This document shows positions 37,470 to 49,439 of a DNA stretch of 64,000 nt, piece after piece (positions within the stretch are counted from its first letter, which is position 1; each line of letters opens with the position of its first letter). Source of the DNA: Cristatella mucedo (Eukaryota; Bryozoa; Phylactolaemata; Cristatellidae); contig WPIO01000050.1 in NCBI GenBank assembly GCA_009760855.2, positions 62,001 to 126,000 of the forward strand. The letters are read 5' to 3'. The notes beneath the pieces were generated by a model. It saw only the letters and a program-made list of their open reading frames with translations. It ran no database searches and was not told where the DNA came from. The translations under genes were made by a program, and so were the position numbers.

Positions 37470-37690
37470 GGAGTAATAACAATAACATTACATTTGCATA
37501 GCACGCTCGGAGAACTTTCAAATACTTTACATTTGCTATATTGGAAACAAGATCATACGGTTACTGTTAGCATGCACAATTTTTCAGCATGCATAATGTG
37601 GTTACTGATCACATGCTAAGGTCAGCATGCAAATACGGCTACTAACAGCGTGCCCAGCGTGATCACACACAAGCACACCAGTGTTTCTGA
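37470..37690 (-). mobile_element. Old LINE-1-family 3' end relic
   Basis: Counterpart of 3,600-3,775, with GTAATAACAATAAC tail and CTTTACATTTGCTATATTGG and AGCATGCAAATACGG blocks. Confidence 0.5.
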
Positions 37691-38449
37691 CTGCCTCAGA
37701 CTTTCCACTTTTTTAAGCTGCCCTTCACACTTGGATGGCAGCTGAACTCTTTGAATTGAATGACGGCAAAGCAAGATGATTGTAGACAGAAAAGCCTGAA
37801 TTCACTGGGACAACGGCAAGTCCCACACTCAAATTGTGATCAAACACCATCCCCTGGATGTACCTGGAATCTGAGTAGCTAGTTCCAATGTCACCCTCTA
37901 CTAGACGATCGCTCCGTCTGCATGGCAAGATGGCTACTTTTAGTTCAGGCTACTATGCAAGACATCGTTCATGCTTTATGTCACAGTACCTCAGCCTAGT
38001 GCTGTGCTATGTTTGTCATATCTTGACTGCATTTCCTAAATATATAAACTTGCAAGTCATCGAAAAGTGATATGGGAGCATAGAGACGGTATGAAACACA
38101 GGAGCCTAGCTTGGTTATCGTGGACGTCGCGCCTGGACGTGTACGTCCCTATTTCATTACGTCTTTCTGACCTGCCCTAGCTCCTTTCCTCAGGCAGTGT
38201 ATCTACCGGCCTATTGTTCGCTTAACCTTCTGCTCTGACGAAATAATCTAAAAAATGTTACTTCTTGCTCTGTCTCTCCCGTCACCCGCTATTCCGTAAC
38301 GTGCCGCGTTTCTCCGACTTTGTGTCTATCTCTCTTGTTCTTCCATCCCCTTGCCTTATCTCGAGCGCCCTTCATTAGGCATCAACCAAAATTTTTTCCT
38401 CTTATCTCCCACGCCAGCTACCTTTAGTTGTCTTACATGCTCAGTCTGA

Positions 38450-38454
<5 letters not shown>

Positions 38455-38547
<93 letters not shown>

Positions 38548-38548
38548 T
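38455..38548. repeat. (CT)n microsatellite
   Basis: Pure CT run in the R module of copy 3. The reverse-strand Arg-Glu frame is an artefact. Confidence 0.95.
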
Positions 38549-38954
38549 CTACTGCGTCGCCTTTCTAAGGTCACTAAAATCCATAACCTTCTTTTAAATA
38601 CTCCTACATTCAGCCTTATCTGCCTACGTGTTCTCACTTTGACAAGGTTTGGAGCAATTCATAGAATAGTTCTAATGACTATTAATGACTGGAAGAGCCA
38701 CGGCAGTAGGTCTGAGCATAATAAATCCTGACGTGGGTAGGGTTACGCTAGGCCCTGCAGCTTATGTCATATTGGGTGGTCGGTCAAGGTCATGTTAGGA
38801 CCTTCCTTTGCTTAGTCTTCAGTACGCCACCGTGAGCGGCTCGTGTCATGGTTTTGGATCGTACTTTACTTAAATTTACGTGGCCGGCAATGCATTGATT
38901 GACTGGTCTTCAAAATACGTATAAAATACTCCTTTAATCTCGGCTCTAACGTCT

Positions 38955-39291
38955 TTGGCGACAGAAGCTTTAGCTCTGCAGGTCCTAGACTGTGGAACTC
39001 GCTTCCACAATTCTTACGCAACGACATCTACTCTCCAACTGCCGACTATGGCACATCTTTTTCAGCGGTCCTGAACTGCTACTTCTATGCTACTCACTAC
39101 CTCAACTGCTCTCCTAGCTCTACTATGCTTCCCACTCTCTCTTTGCTGCGTGAGACGAAGTCTGTTGGCTACCGAATGCGTACCGAAAGCCGCTTAGGCT
39201 GTGAGTTGGCTATACAAAACTCTCCCGCGTAACACCCACGTAGTCTTTTTGACTTTGTGGAGTTACTGATGGAGATACATTACATTACATT
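38955..39291 (+). mobile_element. LINE-2-family 3' end, clean insertion
   Basis: Encodes DRSFSSAGPRLWNSLP-type sequence and carries the full 3' tail ending CATTACATTACATT. Compared with 5,232-5,245 (CTAGTGTCTATGCCC), the insertion lies between GTCT and ATGCCC with no target-site duplication visible. It is about 337 bp and severely 5'-truncated. Absent from copies 1 and 2. Confidence 0.85.
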
Positions 39292-39708
39292 ATGCCCAGT
39301 CTGAAACCTATTTTTACCGCCGGTCTGTCTAATCTTCTAAGTCTTCCTCCACAGCTCGAACTCCTTCCCTCCCTGCCTCCTTCCTCTGCGTCTCTCTCTC
39401 TCTCTCTCTCAAACTTTCCAAAGGAGCCTGATCGGACGATGGAGGTTCAATAGCACAAAAGTCGCAAGCTGTGCAGCACGATTAAGGGGAACCAAACAAA
39501 AACGAGTACGGTTAGCGGGACCGAGGCATTGCCCGGACCAGGCCAGGGCTAGATAGAGAGATAAATATTGTATGCACTCTGCAGGTTCAAGTGAAACGCC
39601 TGACAGACTCGAGGACTACCAAGAGCTACATGCTAAGGGTCTCTGAGACAAGCTTTCTATGTGAGACCCTGAGCTGATGACGGACAATGCTAGCGTCCAC
39701 GTAATAGA

Positions 39709-40042
39709 AGGCATCGCATCACCATATTGGCTTTTATGCCAGCCATCAACCAAATGTTTGACCAGCAGTAAGGCTGTTGCTGGGCACGTTTGGATGAAGC
39801 CTTGCTATAACAAGAATATCTCGCTACGATAGCTGTTGCTAGTGGATTGTCACTGAAGCAGACAAGGCAACTACCAATTCACCGCGTCGAGCTAGTTTGG
39901 CCCAGTGGTTAAGGGGCTTGCCCCGACCAAGGTCTGGCTGAGGTCGTGGGCTCAAGCCACGAGGCAAATGTGGAGCGCCTGAATAGAGATTAAGTTCTCT
40001 TGGGGCGCTATGCAAATAAATTATATTTGTATACATTTTTTA
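39709..40042 (+). mobile_element. Transposed P-module flank plus SINE-2
   Basis: Nearly identical to 45,240-45,585 apart from an internal deletion. About 185 bases of P-module sequence (CATCGCATCACCATATTGGC ... CAACTACCAATTCACCGCG) are followed by a SINE-2 (A-box TGGCCCAGTGGTTAAGG, B-box near GTGGGCTCAAGCC). It interrupts the R module, which continues on both sides as in copy 1 near 5,660. Confidence 0.75.
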
Positions 40043-40275
40043 AGCTCATGGCTACCTCTGAAGCTGCAAGCTCCGTCACCGTAGACCCGGACTTTCGATA
40101 GGAATAAACCTGCAAGCTCCCTCTGCAGAGACCCTTAATTTCCTAATCTGAGATTCTCTCTCACTTAATCTTTTTGTCTTTCTGCCAGCCATCTCTCTAT
40201 ATATCTATCTGTTTTCCTCTACTCGTCTCTCTCTTTTCTGTCTACATCTCTTGCTCATTGTCTACCTTTCCCGTT

Positions 40276-40308
<33 letters not shown>

Positions 40309-40667
40309 GCTCTCTCTATCTATTTATCTATCTATCTATGTATCTATCTGTGTGTATATATCTCTCTTTCTCTCTCTATTTATCTATTTTTTTATCTCTC
40401 CCTTTCTATAATATATAGATACCTGTGCGGGATCCAGCAAGTATGCTTCGTTGCGCTAACTTCTCACTTGTAGCTTGTTTTTTAGTGCCTTTGGTTTCTT
40501 TAGCTAGGACTACACTCTACTGCGACCCCCGATCGGTTCAACTAAGACTCCAGCAGAAATACGGGCAGGTAAGTTGCCCTTCATCACGATCTTAAAACTT
40601 AAAACTTGCAGTCTCGAGTAACTATTTATTAGTCCCTATTGATTAGTGGGTCGCTGTTGGACGGAGG

Positions 40668-41212
40668 ATGTCACGGTCCGGCTCGGAAGGTTCGGCGAGT
40701 ACACTCTCGACGGACGGTTTGGGATCTTGCCAAGGTCAGCCAACCTCACCAAGGTCAGCAGCCCTCAGTCCTCGCGGGAATATAGCAATTCATTGCACGC
40801 TCAGTGGCGCATTCGGCTATGAAACCCGAGAATTGGATGCTCACTTCAGCAGCCTAGACCACTCCATTTTTAGCAGGCTAGGTAAAGCTGTTTAGCTGGC
40901 TAAGTCCATATGCACGTGTCAGACTGACCTGCTCGGATCCTATCATGGCATAGTGCGTGCCTAGCCAGCAACAAACCATACACAGAGACCAATAGAAATA
41001 AACGTGGTTCTTAGGATTGGTGCATAGGTGCATTGACAAGCATCGCCGTGTACCTGTCGGCACCGTTATGAAACCTGTGCCTGCTAAGGATTTCCCGGAA
41101 GTACCGTCACGGCAATTTCCTTTATTGACTCCTCAAGGAAATTTCCCGTACGGTCCTCGTCACAGAAATTCTCCAGTGCACCCTCAAAGCCTGGGTGTCT
41201 TGTGGTGCCGCT
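40668..41212 (+). CDS. Weak two-exon gene candidate in an insert unique to copy 3
   Basis: A region of about 900 bp (40,405-41,305) has no counterpart in the other R modules. From ATG 40,668 a frame runs to 40,881, where CTAG|GTAAAG looks like a donor (phase 1). GGTTCTTAG|GA at 41,013-41,014 gives a phase-compatible acceptor, and the frame then runs to a stop at 41,212, giving about 138 residues. The first exon is Ser/Gly-rich (starting MSRSGSEGSASTLSTDG); the second is Pro-rich (KPVPAKDFPEVPSRQFPLL). Upstream, GGGCAG|GTAAGTTG (40,567) and AACTTGCAG (40,611) would delimit a tiny intron of about 44 bp. I recognise no domain. It could be a gag-like relic of an LTR element or chance; phase agreement alone is expected one time in three. 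Confidence 0.25.
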
Positions 41213-42052
41213 AACGTTATGGCCAAAAGCATACTCCCACAAGATGGCAACAAAGACATGGCAGACCTGCAGAATGTCATAGGTATCGAGAGCTCAACCT
41301 CTGCCCCAGCCCTAGCAATAGGAGCGTCAACGGATCGACGTACGACGGCCGGCCGAGGCTATTCGGTAACGGGTCACGTCGGTTCGAGCTCAAAACTGAC
41401 ATCCCCAGACCCACACAGTCAGACAACATTATGAGCCGCCCGTAGACAGAGTAGTAAAGCTGTAGATTACTAAACTGGTGAAGCGAGATCAGGCTGCTAA
41501 GTGAGCTAAACTTGGTAAGCAGAGAAAATGCTCATCAACCAGATCCCGGACATGAACCGTGGGTTCAGGACGCTAGAGCGGTGCATAGCGAGAATCAGCA
41601 ACTGGTAGCAGCCACACCGACCAGTAGGGAGGGAGTCACGGTCATGTTGGTAGGTGGGGCGAACGTGACGTCATACGCTATAAATTACCCTCGGGTGTAG
41701 GCCATTAAGCCGGCCCATTCGTGCGGTCAACATCAAGGACGGCTCGCTGATCTGACCCCTCAACAACTTAAAGGTCACATCGACGGGCATTGACCTGCAG
41801 CCAGCCAGCAAGCCCGTCCTTTTTTATGCCATTCCTGACAGATTCTGCAGCCATGCGTAGGTGCCGGGAACTTCCATTAGCTACTGGAACAAGTAAAATA
41901 ACTGACAGCTCAATGGACACCAATCAAAGCATTTTTCATGAGTAGCTAACAAATTCATTTACTTGCTAGCATTTCTGAGCTGACATTTCCTGTAAAGCTT
42001 CTGACTCCCACTACCTCTCTCTCTCTTCCTGTCTCTGTCTCTCCCTCCCTCT

Positions 42053-42190
<138 letters not shown>

Positions 42191-44154
42191 CCCTCGTGTA
42201 GTTCACATGCAGTTCACAGTTTAAGCTGCTAAGCAGATAACAGCACCTGCTCATTTCCACGAACCGGCCTCATGGTTCCATCGTGTGACGATCTGAAAAT
42301 GTCTAATTTATCTTCCATGAAACCTGTGGTTATGTCCTCTAATCGTTATGTATGCATTTATGATAAAAGTACAGACTTGCAATGTGAAGCACTTATGTGA
42401 AGTCAGATGGCTGACCAAAGCGCTCACTGGCATTGGCATTATAGCACATTCGTTGGTTCATAGAATCTGGTATCTCTACTAAGCCGTAGTCGAGCACTCA
42501 AAAAGCAGCAAAGCAAGGAACGACGCAGGAACCAACGCTGAGCAGGTCGCGTGACGTTTACGTCTGGACATCATTTGCATGACTTTGCCGACTCTACAGC
42601 ACATAGCATCTAGTGTGCTTCGGGAATCAGTGCAGAAAACATGCTGGATTCACTTGAATAGTGACAGAACGTTCTGCCCTAACAAGACAAGATCACGCTT
42701 AGCATAAATAGCAGGGCTTGTTGTCTTCTTTTGGCTCCGTCGGTGGCTGAAGGACTTGCGCGCCAGCGACACAATACGACCCTACGACAATCGCCATAGA
42801 GCTGTACACATGAACAGGATGCCGATGTGCTCGATCTCTAGCTGATGGCTCAGTCACTGCGTTTCGTTGCGTTGGAACGCGAATTCGATTGGCAGCATTA
42901 AGCGAACTCCTCCTCAGTGCTTCGAATTCCTCTGTCAGGTCGAGTCCACGTCGGCGTACCGCTAGCTGCCTGCCCTACTGCACGCTCGCGAAAGCAGTGG
43001 ATGAACCAGCGCTGCGCTTGTGAGAAAAAGCACGGCAATCGGCGCCACCGATTCGAGAATAACCTATACTGTTGATACGAGAAAGACTTTTTAGAACGAC
43101 AAATTCTCAGGCTCATTTTGACCCGACGCTTTCAACAGGTGTGCTGCTTCGATCCACGGGTTTCCACTTCTGCGTCCCCCTCGCCCGAGGAACAGGGCTC
43201 GGGCTTTATCGTCGGTCGTAGCCGTTCAAACCCGTCTACACTGAGAAAAGCCTCAAACAAATCAATCGAAACCTCAAACCTGACACAACTGAAATTCTAG
43301 CTTTAGCTTCATCAGTGAGCAGTTGCCCGAGCGGGGCACGAGTGGAGAGTCAAATCGAGGCGCACCCGACGCGTCCCACCCCTAACAAAGCAGTCGCTAC
43401 TCCTGCGTGTGGTGTAAAATTCCCTCTTCTTGAGAAGTCACTGCCTCACCTGCGATAGATAATTAACTGTCGATTTGGTCGCGCACCGGCGCGCCGGCGC
43501 ACCTGCCTTGCGATCAGCGGTGTGTGACAACCATGCGCCTCTGAGTCGCTTCTGCGCGTTCCGTTATTTCCACTTCCGTCCCAAGCGAGACGCAGGAGTT
43601 ATTATTTTGGCCAGCCAGATCTCGAAGAAAGCATTGGAAGAGCATTCTGCCGCAGGTGTTACGTTGAGAATTTTCTTTTATAAATTTCTGCTTGGGAATA
43701 ACAGGGTCGCGGACAAGCTAATGGTCAATTTTGAGCCTCTACGTCTTGAGTACCCTCCCCCTGGTACTAGTAAACAATGGGCACACTGGGACGGCGCTTT
43801 GAGACTTCAACTGCTCTCGGGTAGCCCTTCGATTACCTAGCACCGAAAAACTTAGTGGACAGCATGAGAAGTCAAAATTCTACTAAACTGTGAATTAGAC
43901 GGTAGTATGTGGTAGCGAAATTAAGCTAGCAGCTGACCGATGGCAACTTCAACTTTCTGTCAGATCTGTGTTTACCCGGCCACGCCCATCGATGCACTCT
44001 AATCTAGATCTGGAAAATGTTGTTCAGGATGGCGCAAGGTGCAGTTTTCATTTCGCTTCACTTGCTTTAATTGCATACCTAAAATCTTCGTCGAAGCAGG
44101 AAATAACGAGCTCTACGTGGATCTCAGTATCGGCTGTGTACAGCCTCTAGACTT

Positions 44155-44325
44155 CGGTGAGCCTTGATGACGAACTAGGTAAGGCGGTTGCTTTGCACGA
44201 CTTGGGTCCCGATATCGTGGGTTCTAATCCTGCGGTGGGCGATCCTTTATCGCCACTGCAAGCGGTGGTAATAGCCGTTAAAGCTCTTCTGTCGCTATAC
44301 AAAAGAGGCTGTTAATTCAGCTAAT
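44155..44325 (+). mobile_element. SINE-1 copy, copy 4 only
   Basis: Diverged A-box (TGATGACGAACTAGGTAAGG) and B-box (GGTTCTAATCC), then ATAGCCGTTAAAGCTCTTCTG and a tail at AATTCAGCTAATA. The matching places in copies 2 (about 9,555) and 3 (about 31,035) are empty. Confidence 0.75.
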
Positions 44326-44837
44326 ATTTAGTTTAACTTAGGCTATGATTTGAAAGCTGAATTACAAGTGCTAAATAACCGGATAGTGCAAGTACTGACA
44401 GCCTGGCCAGCGGTCAGACATGTGAGGCCTGATTGAATGTGCTTAGGTGAGGCCGATCACTACACGAGAATCCTCTACCTCTTCAGTCCAGACGGCTTGG
44501 CGTCACTCACTCCTCACTCACTGCTATGCTTCTTGCACTTACAGGGCTGTTGGAAGGCCCGGATGTGGTTTCGGGGTATAAAAACGAGCCCCTAAATTGA
44601 CTGTCCGCTCTCATTTCAAAACTGAAGCAGCCTGGCTTCCATCGAAAGCCTACTTGGCAGCTTCTCTGTCAGACACTAGTGCACTCATCTCCTGCATAGC
44701 TCTGATATGTATGTAAGCTAGGCTGGCGTGGGCTGGAGGGCATCGCAGCAGGTCTCGGCCAAGCGTGCCGCCCTGAGGCAGGTACTTTTCCGGCTGCAGT
44801 GACTTGGCATTCACGGACGCACAATGCACCCATTTAA

Positions 44838-44985
44838 AAAAATACTGGCTGATTTGACATCCTCTTTTGTATAGCGACAGGAGAGCCTTTACGGCTATCA
44901 CCGCTGCTTGCAGCTTTGGCAATGGATCGCCTACTACAAGATTCCATCCCACGACCTCGGTGTGGAGGTCGTGAAAAGCAGCCAC
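44838..44985 (-). mobile_element. SINE-1 copy, reverse orientation, copy 4 only
   Basis: Reverse complement of the SINE-1 body and B-box region: CTTTTGTATAGCGACAGGAG, CTTTACGGCTATCACCG, CACGACCTCGGTGTGGAGGT. Flanked by similar CACCCATTTAA and ACACCAGTTAA, a possible imperfect target-site duplication. Empty site in copy 2 near 10,205. Confidence 0.75.
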
Positions 44986-45444
44986 CCGAACACCAGTTAA
45001 CATTCCTACGATTTGCTGCTTCTGAAGTGGAAGAAATCTGACCACTTTGGCTCAATCCTGGCTGTTATATGTGCGTGCACGTTCGTTGGCCTATGGCCAC
45101 TGCACTCCGCAAGTTGGCTGGGCTCTTAAAAGGGTAGACAAATCGTATCGAAGTTACTAAGCCTTGCCGTCTAAATAATGTGCTAGCGATAGTGCTGCTG
45201 CATCCCAAGGCAGGCTACTGCTGAAGATGCCAGACGGCATCGCAGGCATCGCATCACCATATTGGCTTTTATGCCAGCCATCAACCAAATGTTTGAGCCA
45301 GCTCGTGCGGTCCTGTCATTGAGCTGGGCTGACGTTTGGATGACTCATAGCCTTGCTATAACAAGAATATCTCGCTACGATAGCTGTTGCTAGTGGATTG
45401 TCACTGAAGCAGACAAGGCAACTACCAATTCACCGCGTCGAGCT

Positions 45445-45585
45445 AGTTTGGCCCGGTGGTTAAGGTGCTTGCTCCGACCAAGGTCTGGCTGAGGTCGTGG
45501 GCTCGAGCCCTGTGGCATATGTGAAGCGCCCGAATAGAGATTAAGTTCTCTAATGACGCTATATAACGGAATTATATTATAATTA
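45445..45585 (+). mobile_element. SINE-2 copy
   Basis: A-box TGGCCCGGTGGTTAAGG, B-box GGGCTCGAGCCC, then GAATAGAGATTAAGTTCTC and an AT-rich tail. The probable source of the transposed copy at 39,709-40,042. Confidence 0.8.
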
Positions 45586-45852
45586 CTATTATTGCTGTTC
45601 TCGTCATCACAAAATCATCACAGATCATCACCAAAAGCATGTTGGAACTGCTTGCTTGACTTTATTATCAAGTGACCAGGATATTCCTCTACGGTAGCCC
45701 TGCTCAGTCTCATTAAGAGCTTACAAGCTGGGAAGACGAGGATTGGACTCAACTTTGCCATCAAACGCCCTGTCGCCTTGCTTAATAGGTGGTACAGCAC
45801 GATTTTCCCTGGGCATTGCCGATGGTGTCGAGGTCGACAGCTTGAGCTGCTC

Positions 45853-46062
45853 TTCTGTTAGTGGCACGCCCTTTCGCGTTCCCTTACTCCATTCAGTGTG
45901 ACGAAGAGCTTGCTGCAAGCAAAACAGTTGTAAGGAACGCTTCAATTTATGGCGAGTTAAATTGCACAGTGCCTCGAAGTCCTTGCCAATGCCTTGCTGG
46001 GCATTCGTGGTTTGTCTTCTTCTTCCTCTTTGAGTTCATCTTTTTATTTGGCTGCCTTTTGC
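45853..46062 (-). pseudogene. Zinc-finger gene copy 4, broken finger exon
   Basis: Counterpart of the finger exon at 32,804-33,018. The acceptor TATCTTGTAG|GC is intact. The basic run up to NHECP is still in frame, then small gains and losses destroy finger 1 (CPVCGK becomes CPARHW), and an 11-base loss removes the end of finger 1 and the linker. The second-finger sequence (TTTGCTTGCAGCAAGC) is recognisable in another frame. Not functional. Confidence 0.75.
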
Positions 46063-46939
46063 CTACAAGATACCAGCAATACCAGATACCAAGATAGCAG
46101 TTACATCATCTCTTCCATTATGCATCGTCCGCGTTAATCATTGCTACCAACAAGTTTTTTCAGTAGATCCGTAAGGATCTTACAAAGCATTTCTTTTTTG
46201 GAAGTACAACAGTCGAATCTTAAGCATTTTCGTCTGCATAGCAATGTTTTGAATACGTTTCTATGCGTTTACCCTCACAACTTCTGACCATGACGGCAGT
46301 TGTGAGAAACAGATTGCCAAACTAATTGTGACTGCAACCGTTTCAATGACAGCCGAGAGGGCTACAGTGTAGGTAGCAACCATCGTTGAAGAAACTGAAA
46401 GAGATGCCGAATGCATGTACCCCTCGGCTCAATACATAATAGATGTCACAGGAGGTATGTCCTCCTCGATACTCAAGACAAAATGGATTTCGCACGAGAC
46501 ACGTCTCCTCTGCTTTCAATGCAAAAAAGATGTCGCAGGTAGCTCCACCCCGTGCTACCGCTTAAGCAATCGGTAGGACCAGCGACCAAAAAAATTAATA
46601 TTGTCTGTGCCGTACCTCAGCACCATCAAATCAAAAAATCTGGAAATCTGTTGTTACCAGCAAAATGATCGATTGACGAATATTGTTGGTGTTAATTGGT
46701 GTTTATTGTTGGTGTTACAGCTTAGAACTCTGGTAGAAATTAGATAATATTAATTCTGTTAGTTAATGGTGATCCATCTGTACCCAGTCCATTTTGAAAC
46801 AAGCTGATCAATAAAATCCCACGATGTCTGCTTGATGCTGTACCCTTTTGATGAGCTACATAATCATCGAGTGCGTTATAGAAAATCTTCGTGATTAACA
46901 CTCACTTTGTCTTTTTTGGCTTTGTAGACTTAAACATTA

Positions 46940-47070
46940 GGATGCATGTATACATAAGTACATACATAGGTACGTACTAACTAACATATATGCATAAATA
47001 CATACGTGCACACACATACATACAGTAGATGTACGCATACATAAATACAGCATACATACCTACATACATG
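46940..47070. repeat. CATA microsatellite (intron of copy 4)
   Basis: Degenerate ACATACAT/GCATACAT units in the position of the intron microsatellites of the other copies. Confidence 0.85.
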
Positions 47071-47575
47071 CATCAACAGATACAGAGCAAAGTTATTACA
47101 CTGAGCCACAGGGTACGCCACGACTTGGCTCCTCATTACCTAGCTGACCTGCTGCTGAACCAGTTCTAGCCTCCTCACGCACTCATATCCTGTATGAAAA
47201 GTAAATTAGCTGTTCTATCCCTCTGCTTAAAGACCGTTGGCGACAGAAGTTTTGGCTCTGCAGGTACTAGACTGTCGAACTCATTTCCAAATTTCCTGTG
47301 CAACGACAGCTATCCTCCTGCTGCCGACTATGGCTCATCCTTTTCAGTGGTTCTGTGCTGCTACTTCATGCTACTCACTACTTTAACTGCTCTCCTGACT
47401 CTGCTATGCTTCCCACTTTCTCCATGATGCGTACGATGAGTCTGTTGGCCACCGAATGCATACCGAAAGCCGCCTAGGCTGAGTGCACTATACAAAACTC
47501 TTCTGTGCATAACCCACATAGTCTTAATAGCTTTTTGGAGTTACAGATGGAGATAAATTCCATTCCATTACATTA
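47070..47575 (+). mobile_element. LINE-2-family 3' end, decayed
   Basis: Matches 31,470-31,965 and 62,330-62,730: CAGATACAGAGCAAAGTTAT, GACCGTTGGCGACAGAAG, CGAATGCATACCGAAAGCCG, GGAGTTACAGATGGAGATAA and a CATTACATTACAT tail. Internal stops in the RT frame. Confidence 0.75.
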
Positions 47576-47637
47576 CATATATACATACATGCACAGGCGT
47601 GAACATGCACATACAAGCACAAACATGCATACACAAA

Positions 47638-47702
<65 letters not shown>

Positions 47703-47930
47703 GTGTGTGTGTGTGTATGTATACATGTATATGTATACCTTCATACATACATACACACATGCACACATACATGCATGCATATATAAAAAATACACACATA
47801 CGTACAGACATACATACGTACGTACATACTTACGTACGTACATACATACTTACATACATACACACATACATGCATGCATAAGCTCGTGCATACATATATA
47901 CATACGTATATGCGTACACGCATACAATAG
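47576..47930. repeat. (AT)n, (GT)n and CATA compound microsatellite
   Basis: An (AT)n run of about 50 bases (47,641-47,692), then a GT-rich run, then ACATACAT/ACGTACGT repeats. Open frames on both strands are artefacts. Confidence 0.95.
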
Positions 47931-48029
47931 CCAATACACTATGCTAGGCTTAACTAACTATGAACTCGATTTGACGAAATTGTTAACAAGACCAACGTAT
48001 CTAATTCTCGACAAGAATGTTTTGCTTAT

Positions 48030-48525
48030 CTAAATGAACAGTGAGTTCGCAAGCAAACCCTGCTCACCACACTCGAACCACTCAGCCTGCTCAAACCAGC
48101 TCAGCCTGACTAAAACTCGCATTGCATGCTTCAACCTGCAAGTCTTCTCAACCACTACGATGACAGTTATGTGAATCATAGCAAGCTTCATGCTTTGTAC
48201 TAGCAACCAGGATTTCACAAGCTCAACTTCAAGGATATACTTGATTCTTTGGAAACAATGGTAGTGATTCTTAGACGCAACAGAAGGTGACAACTATGGT
48301 TGCTGAGTTGGTTAGTAAAGCAGAGAAAAACTCATCAACGTTCCTTCTTCGATGTAGGAGAATCTATTGCTCTTTGCTTATCGTGTGATACAGAGCAGTC
48401 TTTTTCATACGTCCTGTAGTTTCCACCTTGGCTTGTTCAGTTCTTTTGCTTAACAAAGGCTTGGTCATTGGTGACAGACGCTTTGGCTCTGTGGGCTTCA
48501 GACCATTTGCTCATTTCCCTATTCC
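48030..48525 (-). other. Type 2-specific conserved frames, copy 4 counterpart
   Basis: Counterpart of 12,607-13,001. The FQRIKYILEVELVKSWLLVQ frame is open; the MKKTALYHTISKEQ frame hits TAG after the last Gln. An insertion near 48,420-48,470 shifts the KWSEAHRAKAS part. If this was once an exon, copy 4 has lost it. Confidence 0.3.
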
Positions 48526-48539
48526 TGAGGAATAGATGG

Positions 48540-48785
48540 AATCTCTCGTGCAGCCAAGTTCACACGTCTTACTTTCTTGACTGCCTCTCCCCTCGATTCA
48601 GTAATGCTTGTCATTTCCTTTTCCTTGTGTGACATAGAACGCGGCGACTACCAAATGCGCACTTGAAGCCATTTAAGGCATTAAGGGCTTTACAGACAAC
48701 TCTGCAGCATATTCTAAAGATCAGCGATTCTGCAACACTCACTCTCAGTCTTTGCGGATTCTTGCAGTTACAGAGTGAGATATCC
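48540..48785 (+). mobile_element. Old LINE-2-family 3' end relic
   Basis: Counterpart of 13,030-13,265, with TTCCTTGTGTGACATAGAAC and TCTTGCAGTTACAGAGTGAG corresponding to the LINE-2 tail. Confidence 0.5.
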
Positions 48786-49218
48786 ATCACACGAAATATT
48801 GATCAGGCTAAGGCTACGTAACAAGAACGCATTATGAGCCCGTATTTATTGAAATCAAGAAAGTCCTCATTAACTCTGCCCATCTGCTGGTTCCTACACA
48901 GCTCATCGTCTGTCGTTCTTGAGCAGCGGTAATGAAGCTTGACTTCCTGGCTATGACCATTAGCACGTTACTTACGGCCGTAAAGGTTTATTACTAACGC
49001 TATAGTTAGAAGTCCCCAATCCCCGAGCTCTCTCGGCGATCTTGGGCTCTTAATGCGTAGCAAATCCCTGAAAAGAGCTGGTCATTGTCAGCTTCCAAGG
49101 AAAGCTGTACGAAACGCTCGTCCATCGATTCAAATTGATCTCCTGCTGCGACCAAATCATCGTGCATGCACGAACATTCACTGCAATCACACCTAGAAGC
49201 CAACAGTCAACCGCTCTG

Positions 49219-49280
49219 CTCGAGCCCGACGTCGGCTCTCGAGAGCCAGAAGCCTCTTGAGAGCCGATGTCGGGCTCGAG
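49219..49280. repeat. 27-bp hairpin
   Basis: Arms 49,219-49,245 and 49,254-49,280 pair with two mismatches around an 8-base loop; both arms contain CGAGCCCGACGTCGG-like sequence. The matching place in the other copies (about 1,061 and 13,637) has only the left half of this sequence. Confidence 0.85.
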
Positions 49281-49439
49281 AGGCTAAACAAGCCGAAAGC
49301 CAAGGTCAGCCATCACTTCGCTCGCTCAGGCAAGCATTCACTGCTGTCAGCCTTCCCTCAAGCACGGGGAACCGATTCTACTGGAATTGCAGCGGCCAAA
49401 CGTCGCCTATGTGAAAAGCAGTTACAGCAGATTGAATAC

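Larger units (their letters stand above)
30660..41900. repeat. Segmental-duplication gene module, copy 3 (type 1; P, Q and R)
   Basis: P starts abruptly at about 30,660, directly after the S block; its match to 9,180 and 43,780 begins there, so the first 1.5 kb of P is missing. Q (33,860-36,830) is sister to copy 1. R (36,830-41,900) carries two later insertions (38,955-39,291 and 39,709-40,042) and a unique insert (about 40,405-41,305). Confidence 0.85.
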
